NCBI GenBank assembly: GCA_017590115.1 | Contig: JAGGNK010008559.1 | Location: forward strand, 8,239,888-8,303,887 | Direction: 5' to 3' | From: Montifringilla adamsi | Taxonomy: Eukaryota > Chordata > Aves > Passeriformes > Passeridae | DNA: 64,000 nucleotides | Part shown: one piece after another, positions 22,583 through 33,694 of the stretch | Layout: every line of letters starts with the position of its first letter | Position numbering within the stretch: the stretch's first letter is position 1 | Notes under the pieces: model-generated | What the model was told of the DNA's origin: nothing | The model's input: only the letters and a program-made list of their open reading frames with translations | Database searches by the model: none | Program-made: the position numbers and the translations under genes

Positions 22583-25479
22583 GTAAGGCACCGGGAGCGG
22601 GGCCGCCCGTGCAGCCCCCTCCGATTGCCCCGGGGCGGGCGGAGGGCGCGGTGCCCCGACCCGGCTGCGGGACGCTCGGCCGGAGCGGGGCCGGGGCCGC
22701 GGCCACCCCGGCGCCGTCCCTGCAGCCGCGGCTGCGGCGCTGAGCCCGCGTCCCGGCACCGCTCCGCCGCGGCTTTTGCGGGATGCTGCCGGGGTAACCT
22801 CGGCGCCCTCTCGGATGCCTCCCTCGCCTTCGAGGTTTGTGTTTTCCTCCCCGGTTTTGCCCTCTTGCAGCCCGCGGCGGCCGTGTGCCCCGCAGCCCGT
22901 GCGGCTGCCGGGGAGCCCGGCTCGTCCTCCGGAGCTCCCGCGGAGCCGGTGTGTGCCAGGCAGGCAGCGGCTCCGGCTCCGCCAGCATCATACGTGTTTC
23001 TCGGGGAAAAAAAAGTGGCTACCAAGAAAAAGCAGACAGAAAACTCTACGGTGGGATGTAAGTGCTGAGGTTTGCTACGTGCAGGCTTGGTTCTGTTTTT
23101 ATTTCGACAGCGCAGAGACAATGGCTACAAAGCGCTGTTTAATCACTTGCAGATAGAACTTTTATGTATTTAAACCTTCGCAGTTAAAGGCTAGCGCAGA
23201 TTTTTGAAAAGCTGTGATTCTCTGAGCGTGTTTGTTCTGGATGAATTTAACACTTGAGCGGTAGCATGCCCTGGTTCCCCGGACGGGTTAGCGTGGTGCC
23301 AGAGATGACCGTGATCCTGTCTGTGCCATGCTGCCGGGGCTGCTCTGGAAATCATCCCGATGGACACCGACTTGGACTAGGCAAGCCTCTAAGGCTGGTT
23401 TCAGACAGCGGGTCCTGAAGCTTGTAGCTTCCCTTGGATTTCCCCTCCCCACCAAAGTGGCTGGTTAGCATCTAGTTACAATGCTAATTAGAACAATTAA
23501 ACAGTATCGCTGTTCTTGCGGCTCGACTGAGCTGCAGGAGGCGAGCTCAAAGCGGAGGCAAGGTCCCTGCCGTAAATTCCCGGACCTCCCTGTCCCAGCT
23601 GGCTGTTTGTGAGCAGCCACAGAGAGCAGGAGATGTTCAGTGGCACAAGTGTGGCACTGTCTCCACTGGAGCATCCCCCAGGCAGGCTGCTCTGGCAGCC
23701 CATCCAGCACTGAGGCTGGGCTCCCAGCCTCGATGCACCCATTTCACGCTTGGTCGAGACAGTGGAGTTGTGCCTGTGAAAGTGGAAGGGGCCAGAGCGA
23801 TGTGAGGGTGAATTCCTCCCTGGGCGGTTGGCAGCGAGTGATTTATGGCATCGGTGACCCTGGGCAGGCGCTGCTGGCTTTGCCATAACCTGGTTTCCAT
23901 AAAGATAGTGCTTGGGTGTTGGACACCATCAGCACCCTTGGCTGTGCCGTGAGGGAGCAGGGGGAAAAACTTTGTGTTTCTGCTCAGCCTGCTTTGAAAA
24001 TCGCTGAATCTGAACTATTTTAGGAATGGTATTTCAGATTGCTTCTTGTCAGGAATGCCTCATCCTCCCGGCTGCGCTCTCCTGCCTCATAGCGAAACAT
24101 GTACCTGCAGGAGAGCTGCCCAGGTCAGCTTTCTAGTGCCACTGCAACTCTCTGAAGTACTCAGAGCAATGTCTAGAATTTAAAACTTGCTGATATTTGA
24201 AGCAGAAGAGGACTTTTTAAAGCACTGAGATTTTTTACCTTCTAGTTTGACCATTAAGAACGTGGTGAGATGTGCAGTAGTGCATCACGTGTGGGTACTG
24301 TGTGGGTGTATCCAGGGTCCTGTGGCTGTGTTTGACCCTGCTGTGAGCACAGTGATACTTGTTCCTCACGGGCTTTCTGTGTCAGCAGATAACGAGCTCT
24401 TCTTAATTTTGTGAGAGCTTTATAATATGTCTGCAAAATTCCTTGTCACGTTTCCATCATGAGGACTGTGGGTGCATCACGCTCTCCTTGTCTCTGTGTG
24501 GCCCTGGACAGAAATCCCATTGATTTCCGTGCTGTGGAGGGTGGGCACCGCAGTGTATCATTGCAGCCCTACCAGTGAAGTGACAAAATATGCATGTCCC
24601 ACTCCTGAGTGGGGACATGCTGGGCTCTGCCAGTGGCAGCCTGGTGCCAGCCACACCTGGCAGGCGGTGGCACACGCGTGTGACGTGCTGCTGGCGTCAT
24701 GGGCCAGCAGGCCACCTCATGCCCCAGCCGCCCTGGGGAAGGTCAGCATTTGCTGGTGAGATGAGATGAGAGGGAATCTGAGCACTGTGTGGGATGCTGA
24801 TCCCACCGAGATGACTCTGGGCCCCTTTATTTAATTGTGAGAAGTTTGTCAGCGAGGCGAGGCAGAGCTGTGTAGGATCGCCCCGCGCGCCTGTGTTGTT
24901 GTGGGTGAGCACTTCGGAAACGCGGAGGAAAAGCTCTGAGGTTTCCCCAATGTTTATAAATACAATCTGGTGCAAACTGTCAAGCAAGCTGTTCAAAATC
25001 ACGTCACGCCTTCGCTGCCTTCCCCGCTCGGCTTAAATGCCTTCGCCACAGAGCCGGTGTTCATCTGTCGTCCCGGCACGCAGCTCTGGCCCATCTGTGG
25101 GGCTTTCCCAGCACCCCTGTCCTCCTCCTGCGAGCCAGCCTGCGGATGCAGTGCTGTGGGCAGGCTCGGTGCCCTGGCTCCGTGTGCAGCACCACCCGCT
25201 CATTGGAGCCTGAGCATCCTTCAGTGCTCCAAGAGCCCTGGCTGCCCCGGCTCACAGACCAGAAACTGCGTGCAGGGGCAGAAAAGGCTCCTTCAAGTCC
25301 CCTTTGTCCTTCTTAGAAGGTTTGCCTACCTTAGATGCCCCCTGAAAAGGAAGGGATAAACCCTTTCCTGAAAGCCCCATCCATGCAGTTGCCTTCTGCT
25401 CCATGCCATGCCCTCAGCAGGGCTGGATGGAGGCTGTTTGCTGGAAGTTTCACTCTGAAGTGTGCCAGGGTCTTCTGCC

Positions 25480-26250
25480 TTAATATATATTAAAAGATGA
25501 GATGTTTATTAAACTCAGACCCTGCTTTTTCTTCAATGATTTATGTCCCGAGAGGCTGGCGATAAACAGTTTATTAAAAAGAAATCCTGATTTATTTCTG
25601 CAAATGGTTACATTTCAGGCTGGTACCAAATGGTTTTGTAGGAGACCACCTTTTATGCTTCCCATGGCAGTTGAAAGGATTGCTAGAAAAACAATCCAGA
25701 ATCTAAGTAGGTTTGGATAAAGGCAAGCCAGGACTGTACGTCAGGGTATGTGGTGCTTTTAAGCAGCGAGGCGGTGGATTTTACCACGGAACATCTGGGC
25801 ACTGGCTTCAGTTACAGCACAGATTTTAGTGGGATAAAAAGTCCTGCTTGGCTTCGCGTTCATTTTGAAGTCACTAAACTTTATACGCATAATAAAACTG
25901 TAAGCCCATTACTTCACTGTTTGCAAGGGGCTGTTTCAGTCCCCCCTTCGGGGTCTCGCATCTTTCTGGGGCTGGCTTTATTTCGCTGCGCTAAGTGGGT
26001 ATTTATCTTCTCGGTGCCTGGCTCGCTTTCGCTGGAGGCAGCTTTGCTAATTTGCAGCGATGGCCACTCCGGAGAGGGCGGGCGGGTTTCCATTCGCCCC
26101 CGCCGAACGCGCACGTTTTCTGCATTAGGGGCAGCCGCACGAAAGCTGTGTGTTTCTCCTTCCCGGCGCTCGAAGGGGCTGGGGTTGGTAACCTGGAGGG
26201 CGACAGAGCTGCTCGGGGCTACCAGCTCGGCCACTCGTGAGAGTTAAGGT
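25480..26250. promoter_or_regulatory. NDNF: Candidate intronic enhancer of NDNF
   Basis: There are two adjoining blocks. The first (about 25480-25730) is AT-rich with TTTATTAAAC, CAATGATTTATG, GATAAACAGTTTATTAAAAAG and GATTTATTTC motifs, typical of homeodomain, HOX and forkhead sites. The second (about 25740-26250) moves from AT-rich sequence (ACTTTATACGCATAATAAAAC) into a CpG-containing core (GGCGGGCGGGTTTCC, CCGCCGAACGCGCACG). There are no convincing splice sites or protein matches. This is inferred from texture only; conservation was not tested. Confidence 0.35.
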
Positions 26251-27806
26251 AACGGGGGAGGGTTTGCTTTCTTCTTGTTTGGCCATAAAATGCAGATGAG
26301 AAGAGTAGACTGGACTGAAGGAGGGAAGGGCCGCCTCTTTTATACAAGAAAACAAGTTTGCAAGCCCTTACAGAAGGGTGCACATGCCGCTGGGAATGCC
26401 CCAGCATCAGGAAGGATAACCCCACGTAGTTTATATATCAAGGAATACGTGTTTGGAATATAAGTTCCAGGTAAGAGCGTATAGACAGGCCATGAGACCA
26501 ATGTTTACATTGATCGTGGAGCACCTGGTGTGACACTGAGTGCTGGTGAGCTCTGTATTTTGGTGTCACTAACTGTATCGGCAGTAAACCAGAAGAAATC
26601 AGAAATTACATCCAAGGAAGGAGAATATCCCAAGTAAGACCAGTGAGAAGGGACTTAAGTACTGCTTGAGCTCTGCTAACTCATGAGGGGAGCAGTCAGT
26701 GAGCAAGCATTGCTTTGGGGAAAAGGCAGAATGCAGAAACTGTTCTGTTTCACATCATGAGATGTACTCCTGTGGCAAAAATCCTCATTAGATCAAACAC
26801 AGGGATAGTTTCTGCCTGAGAAGACGACTCAAGTAAGCTCATGGATGGATGGAAGGAGCTTTGAAGGCTGAGGAGACGTTATGTTTGAAAACTTTAACAA
26901 GATGTCATTAGGAGAGGAAGTATTTGCCCTTAGATTGGGAAACAAGTCAGGATAATAAATCCTAACTCCAGGAGAGTGTGCTTAAAGCTGGAAATACATT
27001 CAGACAGGAGAGAAAGAGAGCAAATATTAGAAAGAAGTTTGTTCTCTCAGAATTAATTTTCTCATTTGCTGCATGCAAGGACACCCACTGAACAGGAGAA
27101 GGATAAATGTTAACACAGAGCTGTAACAGGAACCAGCTGAAAATCTCATGACTGCATGGATGGCTTTGATTGCTCTGCAGGGAGCACGTCAGTCATGTGG
27201 GACACGTCAGAAACAGGCAGTGTGTCATGTCACCTCATGTGTGAGGTAGCTGATAGTCCAGCTTCACCAAAAACCTGATGGGGGGGCATTTTACAGGGTG
27301 GGTTTTAAATGACACTGGAGTAATCAGCAACAGGAGTGGCCTGAGAAGCCAGCCCCGCTGCACGACTGCTTCACTGAACACAAACGTGCCTGAGTTACCA
27401 GAGGGGAGCAGCAGATCCTGCCCAGAGCATCTCGCCGTGGGCTCTGCCCTTGCACCCAGGCAGGTTCTTTCAGCGTTTCTCACCAATTTCTCAGGCTTGT
27501 TCAGGTTTGGCCTGAGCTGGGACTGCTCTGGCTTCAGGGTAATTAAACTCAGGGGCTAGAGAGATGTTTGTTGCTTGTGTGACAGCTGAGATAGGAAGCC
27601 TTGGGTACTTGCTGCTAGCACCTGGAAAACTGAAAAGCAAAAGGCAATAATTTATCTCTCCTACCTCATTGCCTGCTCCACGGTCCGGATATGAGTGCCC
27701 CTCCAGTGTGACCCTCGCACACTCCCAAGGTGACACAGCACCGAGGCCAACACTTCCCCTGTGATTTACAGGGGAAAAGCATTGTTTGCCTAATTGAGTC
27801 TGTTTC

Positions 27807-27824
27807 TTTTTTTTTTTTTTTCCT
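27807..27824 (+). repeat. Short poly(T) run
   Basis: A simple T homopolymer in intron 1, which is read as lysine runs in minus-strand frames. Approximate ends. Confidence 0.7.
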
Positions 27825-30811
27825 CCCTGTATTATTTGAGAAAACACAACATTGTTGAAACTTTATTAGGGGGTGAGAAAAATGATGCTTTTCATCTTTC
27901 TCACCTTTAACTTGCTCAGTACCAAGACAGAGCAGCGCCAGACCAGCCGAGGTGCGGCGGGATCGCGGGTTCCTCACGCACATTTGCAGGGATGGTTGGA
28001 CAGGGAAGATGTTTGTACAAAGCAGGCAGAATATTGTGAAGAAGTGAGTGCTCCATCTCTTTATCTCTCTCTACTTTATTTAGCTGCAGCAGATTTACTG
28101 CTGATTTGTTTTTAGTCAGTATAAATGTGCCTCAGCCTTCTGAAATCCAGAAACCTGATGGAATTTTAGCAGTTTACAGATCAGGATTGTGATGGTGTGG
28201 GAAAGCCAAGTGTCTTGGAGCTGCCAGCTGGTCTCTGGATGCTAAGGAAAACATCAGTGTGCAGCATTAACAGTTTCTAGTCCCTGTTCCCTCCCTTCCT
28301 TTGGCTACTAAATCTGTGTTTCATTCCCTGGGTGTTTTCTCTCCTGGGTAAGAATTACTTGAGTATGATTTGTGCGACTAATAGGATCTTATCCTTATTT
28401 GGGGAAGACCCTAGGGGCTCTTTCAAACTGATTTTTTTCAGTAATGAGAAATAATGAATAAAAGTCTAATATTCCTAGGGGGTATTAAAGTTACAATTTT
28501 GCAGGGAAGATTTAATATCAGTCGATTAAAACTTTTATAATCCTGTTATAGTACAATAGTCAGAAAAAATAATAAGAGGGAAAATAAGTAGGTTTTAAGA
28601 CCCTCTCACATCATGTGAACAAGTCTAAATTTAATGTTTGAATTAAGCAGGTATTTTAAAGCAATAGTCTAAGACATCTCTTGCAAGTGTGTGATAGCAG
28701 GGTGGCAGGTTCAGGGAAAGAAATGTGCCATGTTAATTTATGGAGCACATTCTAATTCCCACTCATCTAAGAAAAAGCAGTTGCAGGGTGTTTATGAGAA
28801 AATCCAGGCAATTAGGGCTTAAACTAGAAAATGCACAATTCACAGACCTCAGCACAGTGTGTTTCCATAGCCCAAAAAATGCTCTGGCTCAGCCTGTTGC
28901 TCACAGGGTACGTGAGCATCCCCACTGCTCTGTGGGGTCACTGTGGGTCTGTTCATCCTGGCACTGGGCAGACCCCAGCTCGTGGCTCTTGGTGAAAGGT
29001 GTGGGAGCAAAGTGGGACCCGGGGGCATTGTCCCCATGGGCAGAGCCCCACACATGGCCAAGCCTCTGCTGAGATACTTTGAGGGGACAAAGCACCGAGA
29101 GGCAGGTACTGTTTTATGATTTTACAGCTTTTTGGGTTTAGCAATGATCAGCAGTGATGCTGGATTGATGTTTTGTCCTTTAGCAGTAGCTTTCATCCAA
29201 GAATGTTGTAGCCATTTCCAGTCGCTGGCGGAGGGACACCCCCAGAAGGCAGCGCTGGATCCCACACCAGAGCTCTCACCACGTCTTCCCCCTTTCTGAA
29301 TGCAGGAACTCCTCCCTTCTTCTCCCTCCTTCCCTGCTCTGTCAGCCCGGGATGTATGGTTGCCATAAGAGGGCCAGAGGTTTTGGGGCTGTTTGGATGT
29401 TCGCTCACCCATGACAGCCTGGCCTCCCCGCCCGCATGGCTTCCCTCCGCTTTTGTTGGCAGCCAGCACATAAAGGGCTAACCTTTCCCCTGCCAGCCTG
29501 CACAAATAAACACTGGCCCAGCAGCAAAGTGGAGCTGAAACCAGCCCTTGCAATAATCTGATTTTTCAGACCCCTTGCCACAGCTCTGCAGGTGACCCTG
29601 GCAGGTTTGAACCTCTGGCGCCACGTCCCTTTGGAGCACTCATCCCTTTTGCCCTTGGGAAGGACTTTCCAGCTTGGAAATGCACAAGTCTTAGAAAACA
29701 AAAAGGTGCTAGAAGGAAGACTGAAAACTGGCAGTTCCCAAATGTGCTCCTGTCCTGCTTTGGTGTGATGGGCTGGGGGCTGATGAGCTGTGGCTAGACT
29801 CGTGGGCTCTTCCAGCCTCTCCAGAGAGGTGAGCGTGTGTTAGCTCTGGCCAAGGCAATCTCCATCGCTCTGCCTCACTGTCTCCCCATTATTTTGCCCT
29901 TTGGAGTCAAATCTTTGCTCTGTCACATGGCTTCTTAGCGCTGGAGGGGTTGAGTGATGCTGGGTGAGCAGCTGGGGGAAGTTTGGATTTTCTCTGGAAG
30001 CAGTGGGAAGTGTCAGACACCATGGTGGGGACAGCAGGTAGCTATGTCGAGAAATTTGGAGCAGCTCATGATCTCCATTCACAACTTTCACTAATTTATT
30101 GAGCTAATTTCACTAATTTTTCTGTGGGAATCTGTGTCTTTTTTTAAAAGCAGGATGCTGGGGAAGTAAATACAAAATTTAGGCAGTGTAAGCATTCCTG
30201 CTCCTTCTCATACCTACCCATGTGCAATCTAAAAGTGAGCATGCAAAAGGGAATTTGCTGTGTGATGCCCAGGAGAAGTGCTGAGGCTGGTTGTGCTCCC
30301 TGGGATGTGGTTCATCCAGGATGAGCCATCCTGTGCTCTCAGCCAGTGCAACCCCTCAGGAACCAGGGCTAAGAAGTGGTGTGTGCTGCGTCCTGGGGAT
30401 GGTGGGGATCCATGTGGGAGACAATATCCATGCTGGATCTTGGAGTCTTTGCTGCTGTAACCGTGGCTGAGATCTGCCAGGTCTAACACTGAGAGTTGCT
30501 GGTAGAAATACGTAAATATCAATAGCCTCAGCACTACATTTGATACTTTCCATTTTCAAACACTTGACAAATGTTTACATATTTTCAGCAGCCCTTTTCC
30601 AGCCAGGGAAAATGAGACACAGCATCTGTGGATTATTCTGATATGCAACAAATCATTATGAGAGAGCACCTTAAGGGTTCATTAAGGACTTGCAGGGCCT
30701 AAGGTTTCCTTTGCATACTTTTAAAGCTAAAGGCAGAAAATACTAAAACTGAATCCACTTTTGGATAGTAAGTGCAATCAGAAAGATTTGCATTCTGATG
30801 ATAATTCAGGG

Positions 30812-30849
30812 ATTGGAAATTTTGAGGGATTTTGGAAATTTTGAGGGAT
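30812..30849 (+). repeat. 19-bp tandem duplication
   Basis: Two adjacent 19-base copies, ATTGGAAATTTTGAGGGAT then TTTGGAAATTTTGAGGGAT, differ at one base. They lie about 30 bases before the CR1 fragment. Confidence 0.9.
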
Positions 30850-30879
30850 AAATATAGCATATATTACTGTGGTCACCAG

Positions 30880-31160
30880 TAATATGTATTGGTCTCTACT
30901 CCCAAATAAGAGAAGTGGAAATGGCCTCAGGCCTCAGAGGAGGTTTAGATTGGATATTAGAAAAAACTTCTTCATGGAAAGGGTTGCCAAACATTGGAAC
31001 AGGCTTTCTAGAGCAGTGGTGGAGTCACCATCCCTGGAGACATCTAAAATATGTGTACTTGTGGCACTTGGGGACATGGGTTAGCAGTGGCATAGGCAGC
31101 GCTGGGTTAGCGACAGCACTCAATGGTCTTAGAGGGCTTTTCCAACCTAAACAATTCTCA
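30880..31160 (+). mobile_element. CR1 LINE 3' fragment, decayed
   Basis: This has the characteristic 3' end of avian chicken-repeat-1 retrotransposons in sense orientation. It opens with a TTGGTCTCTACTCCCAAATA motif, then GGTTTAGATTGGATATTAG, a GTGGAGTCACCATCCCTGGA block, and the closing CTTTTCCAACCTAAACAATT. A remnant of the CR1 protein tail is still readable (GNGLRP, then RNRLSRAVVESPSLE-like sequence), but the frame is broken. The copy is 5'-truncated, as most CR1 insertions are, and carries many substitutions and a small internal deletion. It is not capable of movement. It is the best single indicator that the host is a bird. Confidence 0.92.
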
Positions 31161-32610
31161 AATGGGCCAAACTCTGGGTTCAGTAGAAATACTCATCATT
31201 CCTTTGGGGTCAGCACAGCTGCAGGACACCATTCTGGTGCCAGCACAGGGATGCAGTCTGTTCCCCAGGTATTGCAGACAAGCACTGTGCATTGTTGTTC
31301 ATGCTGTTTTGCTCTGCTCTTCCAGCTTTCTGGAAAGCTGCTGCTGTTCCTCTGTGCCATGGCAGGTGAGAAACCCTCGGTGGCAATAAGGGCAGTGTGG
31401 TGACATGGCAAAGGAGAATTCCTGAGTCACTGTTGTGGGAATACTGTGTGTGTAGAGGTAGTGGGAATAGCAATGCCCGTGGGCGGGCTGTGGTTTGTAA
31501 TCCTGTGTACCTGTGTGGTGGTGCTCCTGACACTGAGGGAAACTGCATGTCTGATGGAAGCTGTGGGAATCAGCCCCTCTGCAGTTGACAGGTTTTCCAA
31601 GCAATATTCCCTTTATAAATCACCAACCAAAAACGAGAAGGGGAGAAATGCATAAGGAATTCCAGTGTGCTTGTGGCACAGCTTTCTAAAGGATGTGAGT
31701 GCTGAGGTTGTTGTTGGAGCGGCTGGAGCTTGGTTTCCCCCGCTCCTGCTCTGGGAGTTACTCTGGTGACCTGCCTGTCCCTGCCTCTCCCACAGTGCCA
31801 GCCCCTCGTGTTCTCCCATTAAGCAAACACCTTGTTGGCCAGGCGCAGCTGCCATGCCAGCGGTATTCCCTAGGAATGGCTCAAGCAACCTTAACTCCTT
31901 TGGTAGTTAATGAAGTGAATGACTCTGGGTTTGTGTTGTAGCACCTTTCCAAGCCTTCCTGCCCCGGTGGTTTAAGGATGCAACAGCATGACCCAGACCC
32001 TGGTTCTGTTCCTGCTCTGTATCATGCCCTGACATTTCATCCCTGTCCCTGGAGGATTTTGGCGAGGGTGCTCACTCGTAATGTCATCCTGAAGTATTCC
32101 AGAGGAACAGTGGGAAGCTCTGTAGCAAATACCAACACGCTGGTGTTGGTTGTAATTTGTAATTGTTCGTGTGTTCCTCCCCGCTAATCCCCTTGCTGAA
32201 ATTCATTACAGAGAGAGAGCAACCTACACCCGGAGAGCTGTGCTGAAGGCGGAATGACTTGGCCAAGGAAAGTAGCTATTGTTTTATGATTAAAGGAAAG
32301 GATTATATTGGGATTTCCTTGAACAAGGAAAGTCTCTGCCCTACTTTTATTGCTTGTAACAAGGGGATAATAATTACTTTCCATTATAAAACACCGCCAG
32401 CGCTTGCGCTGAAAGATTTGTGGTGGAGCTGCGTGGCATTCAGGGCTGGTTATCTGAAATGGCCTGGAGTTGTGCAAACTGAGATTTCTCTGCCTTATTT
32501 CTCCTACTGGGGCTCAACCCTTGCTGAGACTATGGAAAAAATTCCTCTACTCCAAGTTGGGTCAGACTCTCCGAGGGTGACATATTTTCCTCTGCAGGAG
32601 CTGGTACCAG

Positions 32611-33501
32611 TCACCTATCCCATGATGCCTGCCCTCTCCAGGAGTGACATCCAGCCACCTGGAGGTTTTGTACGAGCAGGGACAGCAGCAGGGATCCAGC
32701 CGGTGCTGGAGTGGCCAGGGGAGGTAACATCTGTCCTGGGGGGAGGGCTGCCAGCTGGCTGCTGCCCCGTGCTCCATCACATCCCTGCTTCCCATGCCGC
32801 TGCCACCCCCTCGCAAGGAGAGGCACGGAACAAACTGAGCATTGTAACAGGGGCCGCCGGGGACGCGCTGTTTGTTTGGGTTTGACGCTCGGCGCTGAGT
32901 CTCGTGGGCAGAGGTGGCTGTGAAAGAGAGAAGCGCTGGTATGTGGTCTCTGATTGAGAAAAGGAAAACTATGAGGCATTTCCTTGAGCATCCCAAATGG
33001 CATCTCCTGGCTCAGCTGGTTTTTGAAGTGTCCAGCTGCCACCACCTCCAGGGTGACGATTTTGATGTGATCAGGGTTGAATCTGTTTCCACTAAAAGTG
33101 GAAAAATAAATAAGTCTCAGCTTAGAAACAAAATAGTCCATGTAAAATTTGATTTTTTTGATACCATATCTCCCCGAGTATGTTTGCTTTTCAACAAGTC
33201 TAATTTGAGACAGCTCTTCATTTTCTAATGATGCCCCTTTGGAGTTAACCTCCCCCCCAAGCTGTAGCTCACTGCCACTGTTGTTCAGTAAGATTTGGAA
33301 GAAATGTACCCTTATTTCTTTAAACCTTCCTGTTTTTACATGGTTGTATTTTTTCCCCTGTAATGCCACAGTGATTTGTTTGGCTAAAACAATAATTTTC
33401 CCAGCAAAGGGAAATTGTGGGTTGAATTGGAATTGCAAGAGGCGCTTGGTTAATCCACAGATTATTGACACGGTGGACCCTCCATGCTTCAAAGGCACCA
33501 T
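32611..33501 (-). other. Unexplained 296-codon ORF antisense in NDNF intron 1
   Basis: An uninterrupted frame from ATG to stop on the minus strand, in sequence that is not GC-rich for most of its length. It is longer than expected by chance here. I recognise no domain. The C-terminal third falls in a GC-richer stretch and is low in protein-like character. There is no obvious promoter or poly(A) signal for an antisense mRNA. It may be chance, an old retrocopy or a noncoding conserved element; I do not claim a protein. Confidence 0.12.
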
Positions 33502-33644
33502 TATAGTCCATCATGTCCCTGCGTACTTAGGGAGCTTTAATCCATGGATTACAGGTCCCTGAGAGCCCCTGCCCTCCCGGTTACAGCTGGTCCTGCCAAC
33601 AGGAGCTGCCATGTCAAGCTGGCTGTAGCACTACACAACAAATT

Positions 33645-33694
33645 GGTCTTTAAAATCCACACAGACTTTAAAATCCACAGGTCTTTAAAATCCC
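33645..33694 (+). repeat. Three-copy short tandem repeat (CTTTAAAATCC)
   Basis: Three consecutive units of about 16-20 bases, each centred on CTTTAAAATCCAC or CTTTAAAATCCCC, with slight variation. Confidence 0.9.

Larger units (their letters stand above)
21950..23050. promoter_or_regulatory. NDNF: CpG island spanning NDNF promoter and exon 1
   Basis: About 1.1 kb of very GC-rich, CpG-dense sequence in otherwise AT-leaning surroundings. It contains the G-run cluster, TATA box, presumed first exon and splice donor described separately. A T/C-rich tract (about 22341-22399) interrupts the GC richness just upstream of the core promoter. The low stop-codon density explains the long minus-strand ORFs here (up to 363 codons), which should not be read as genes. 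Confidence 0.85.

Noticed and set aside
21900..22991. 363-codon minus-strand ORF (and 201-, 147- and 138-codon ORFs) over the NDNF promoter
   Set aside because: The DNA is CpG-island sequence with very few stop codons in any frame. The peptides are Arg/Pro/Gly/Ala-rich, run across a poly(T) tract and match no family.
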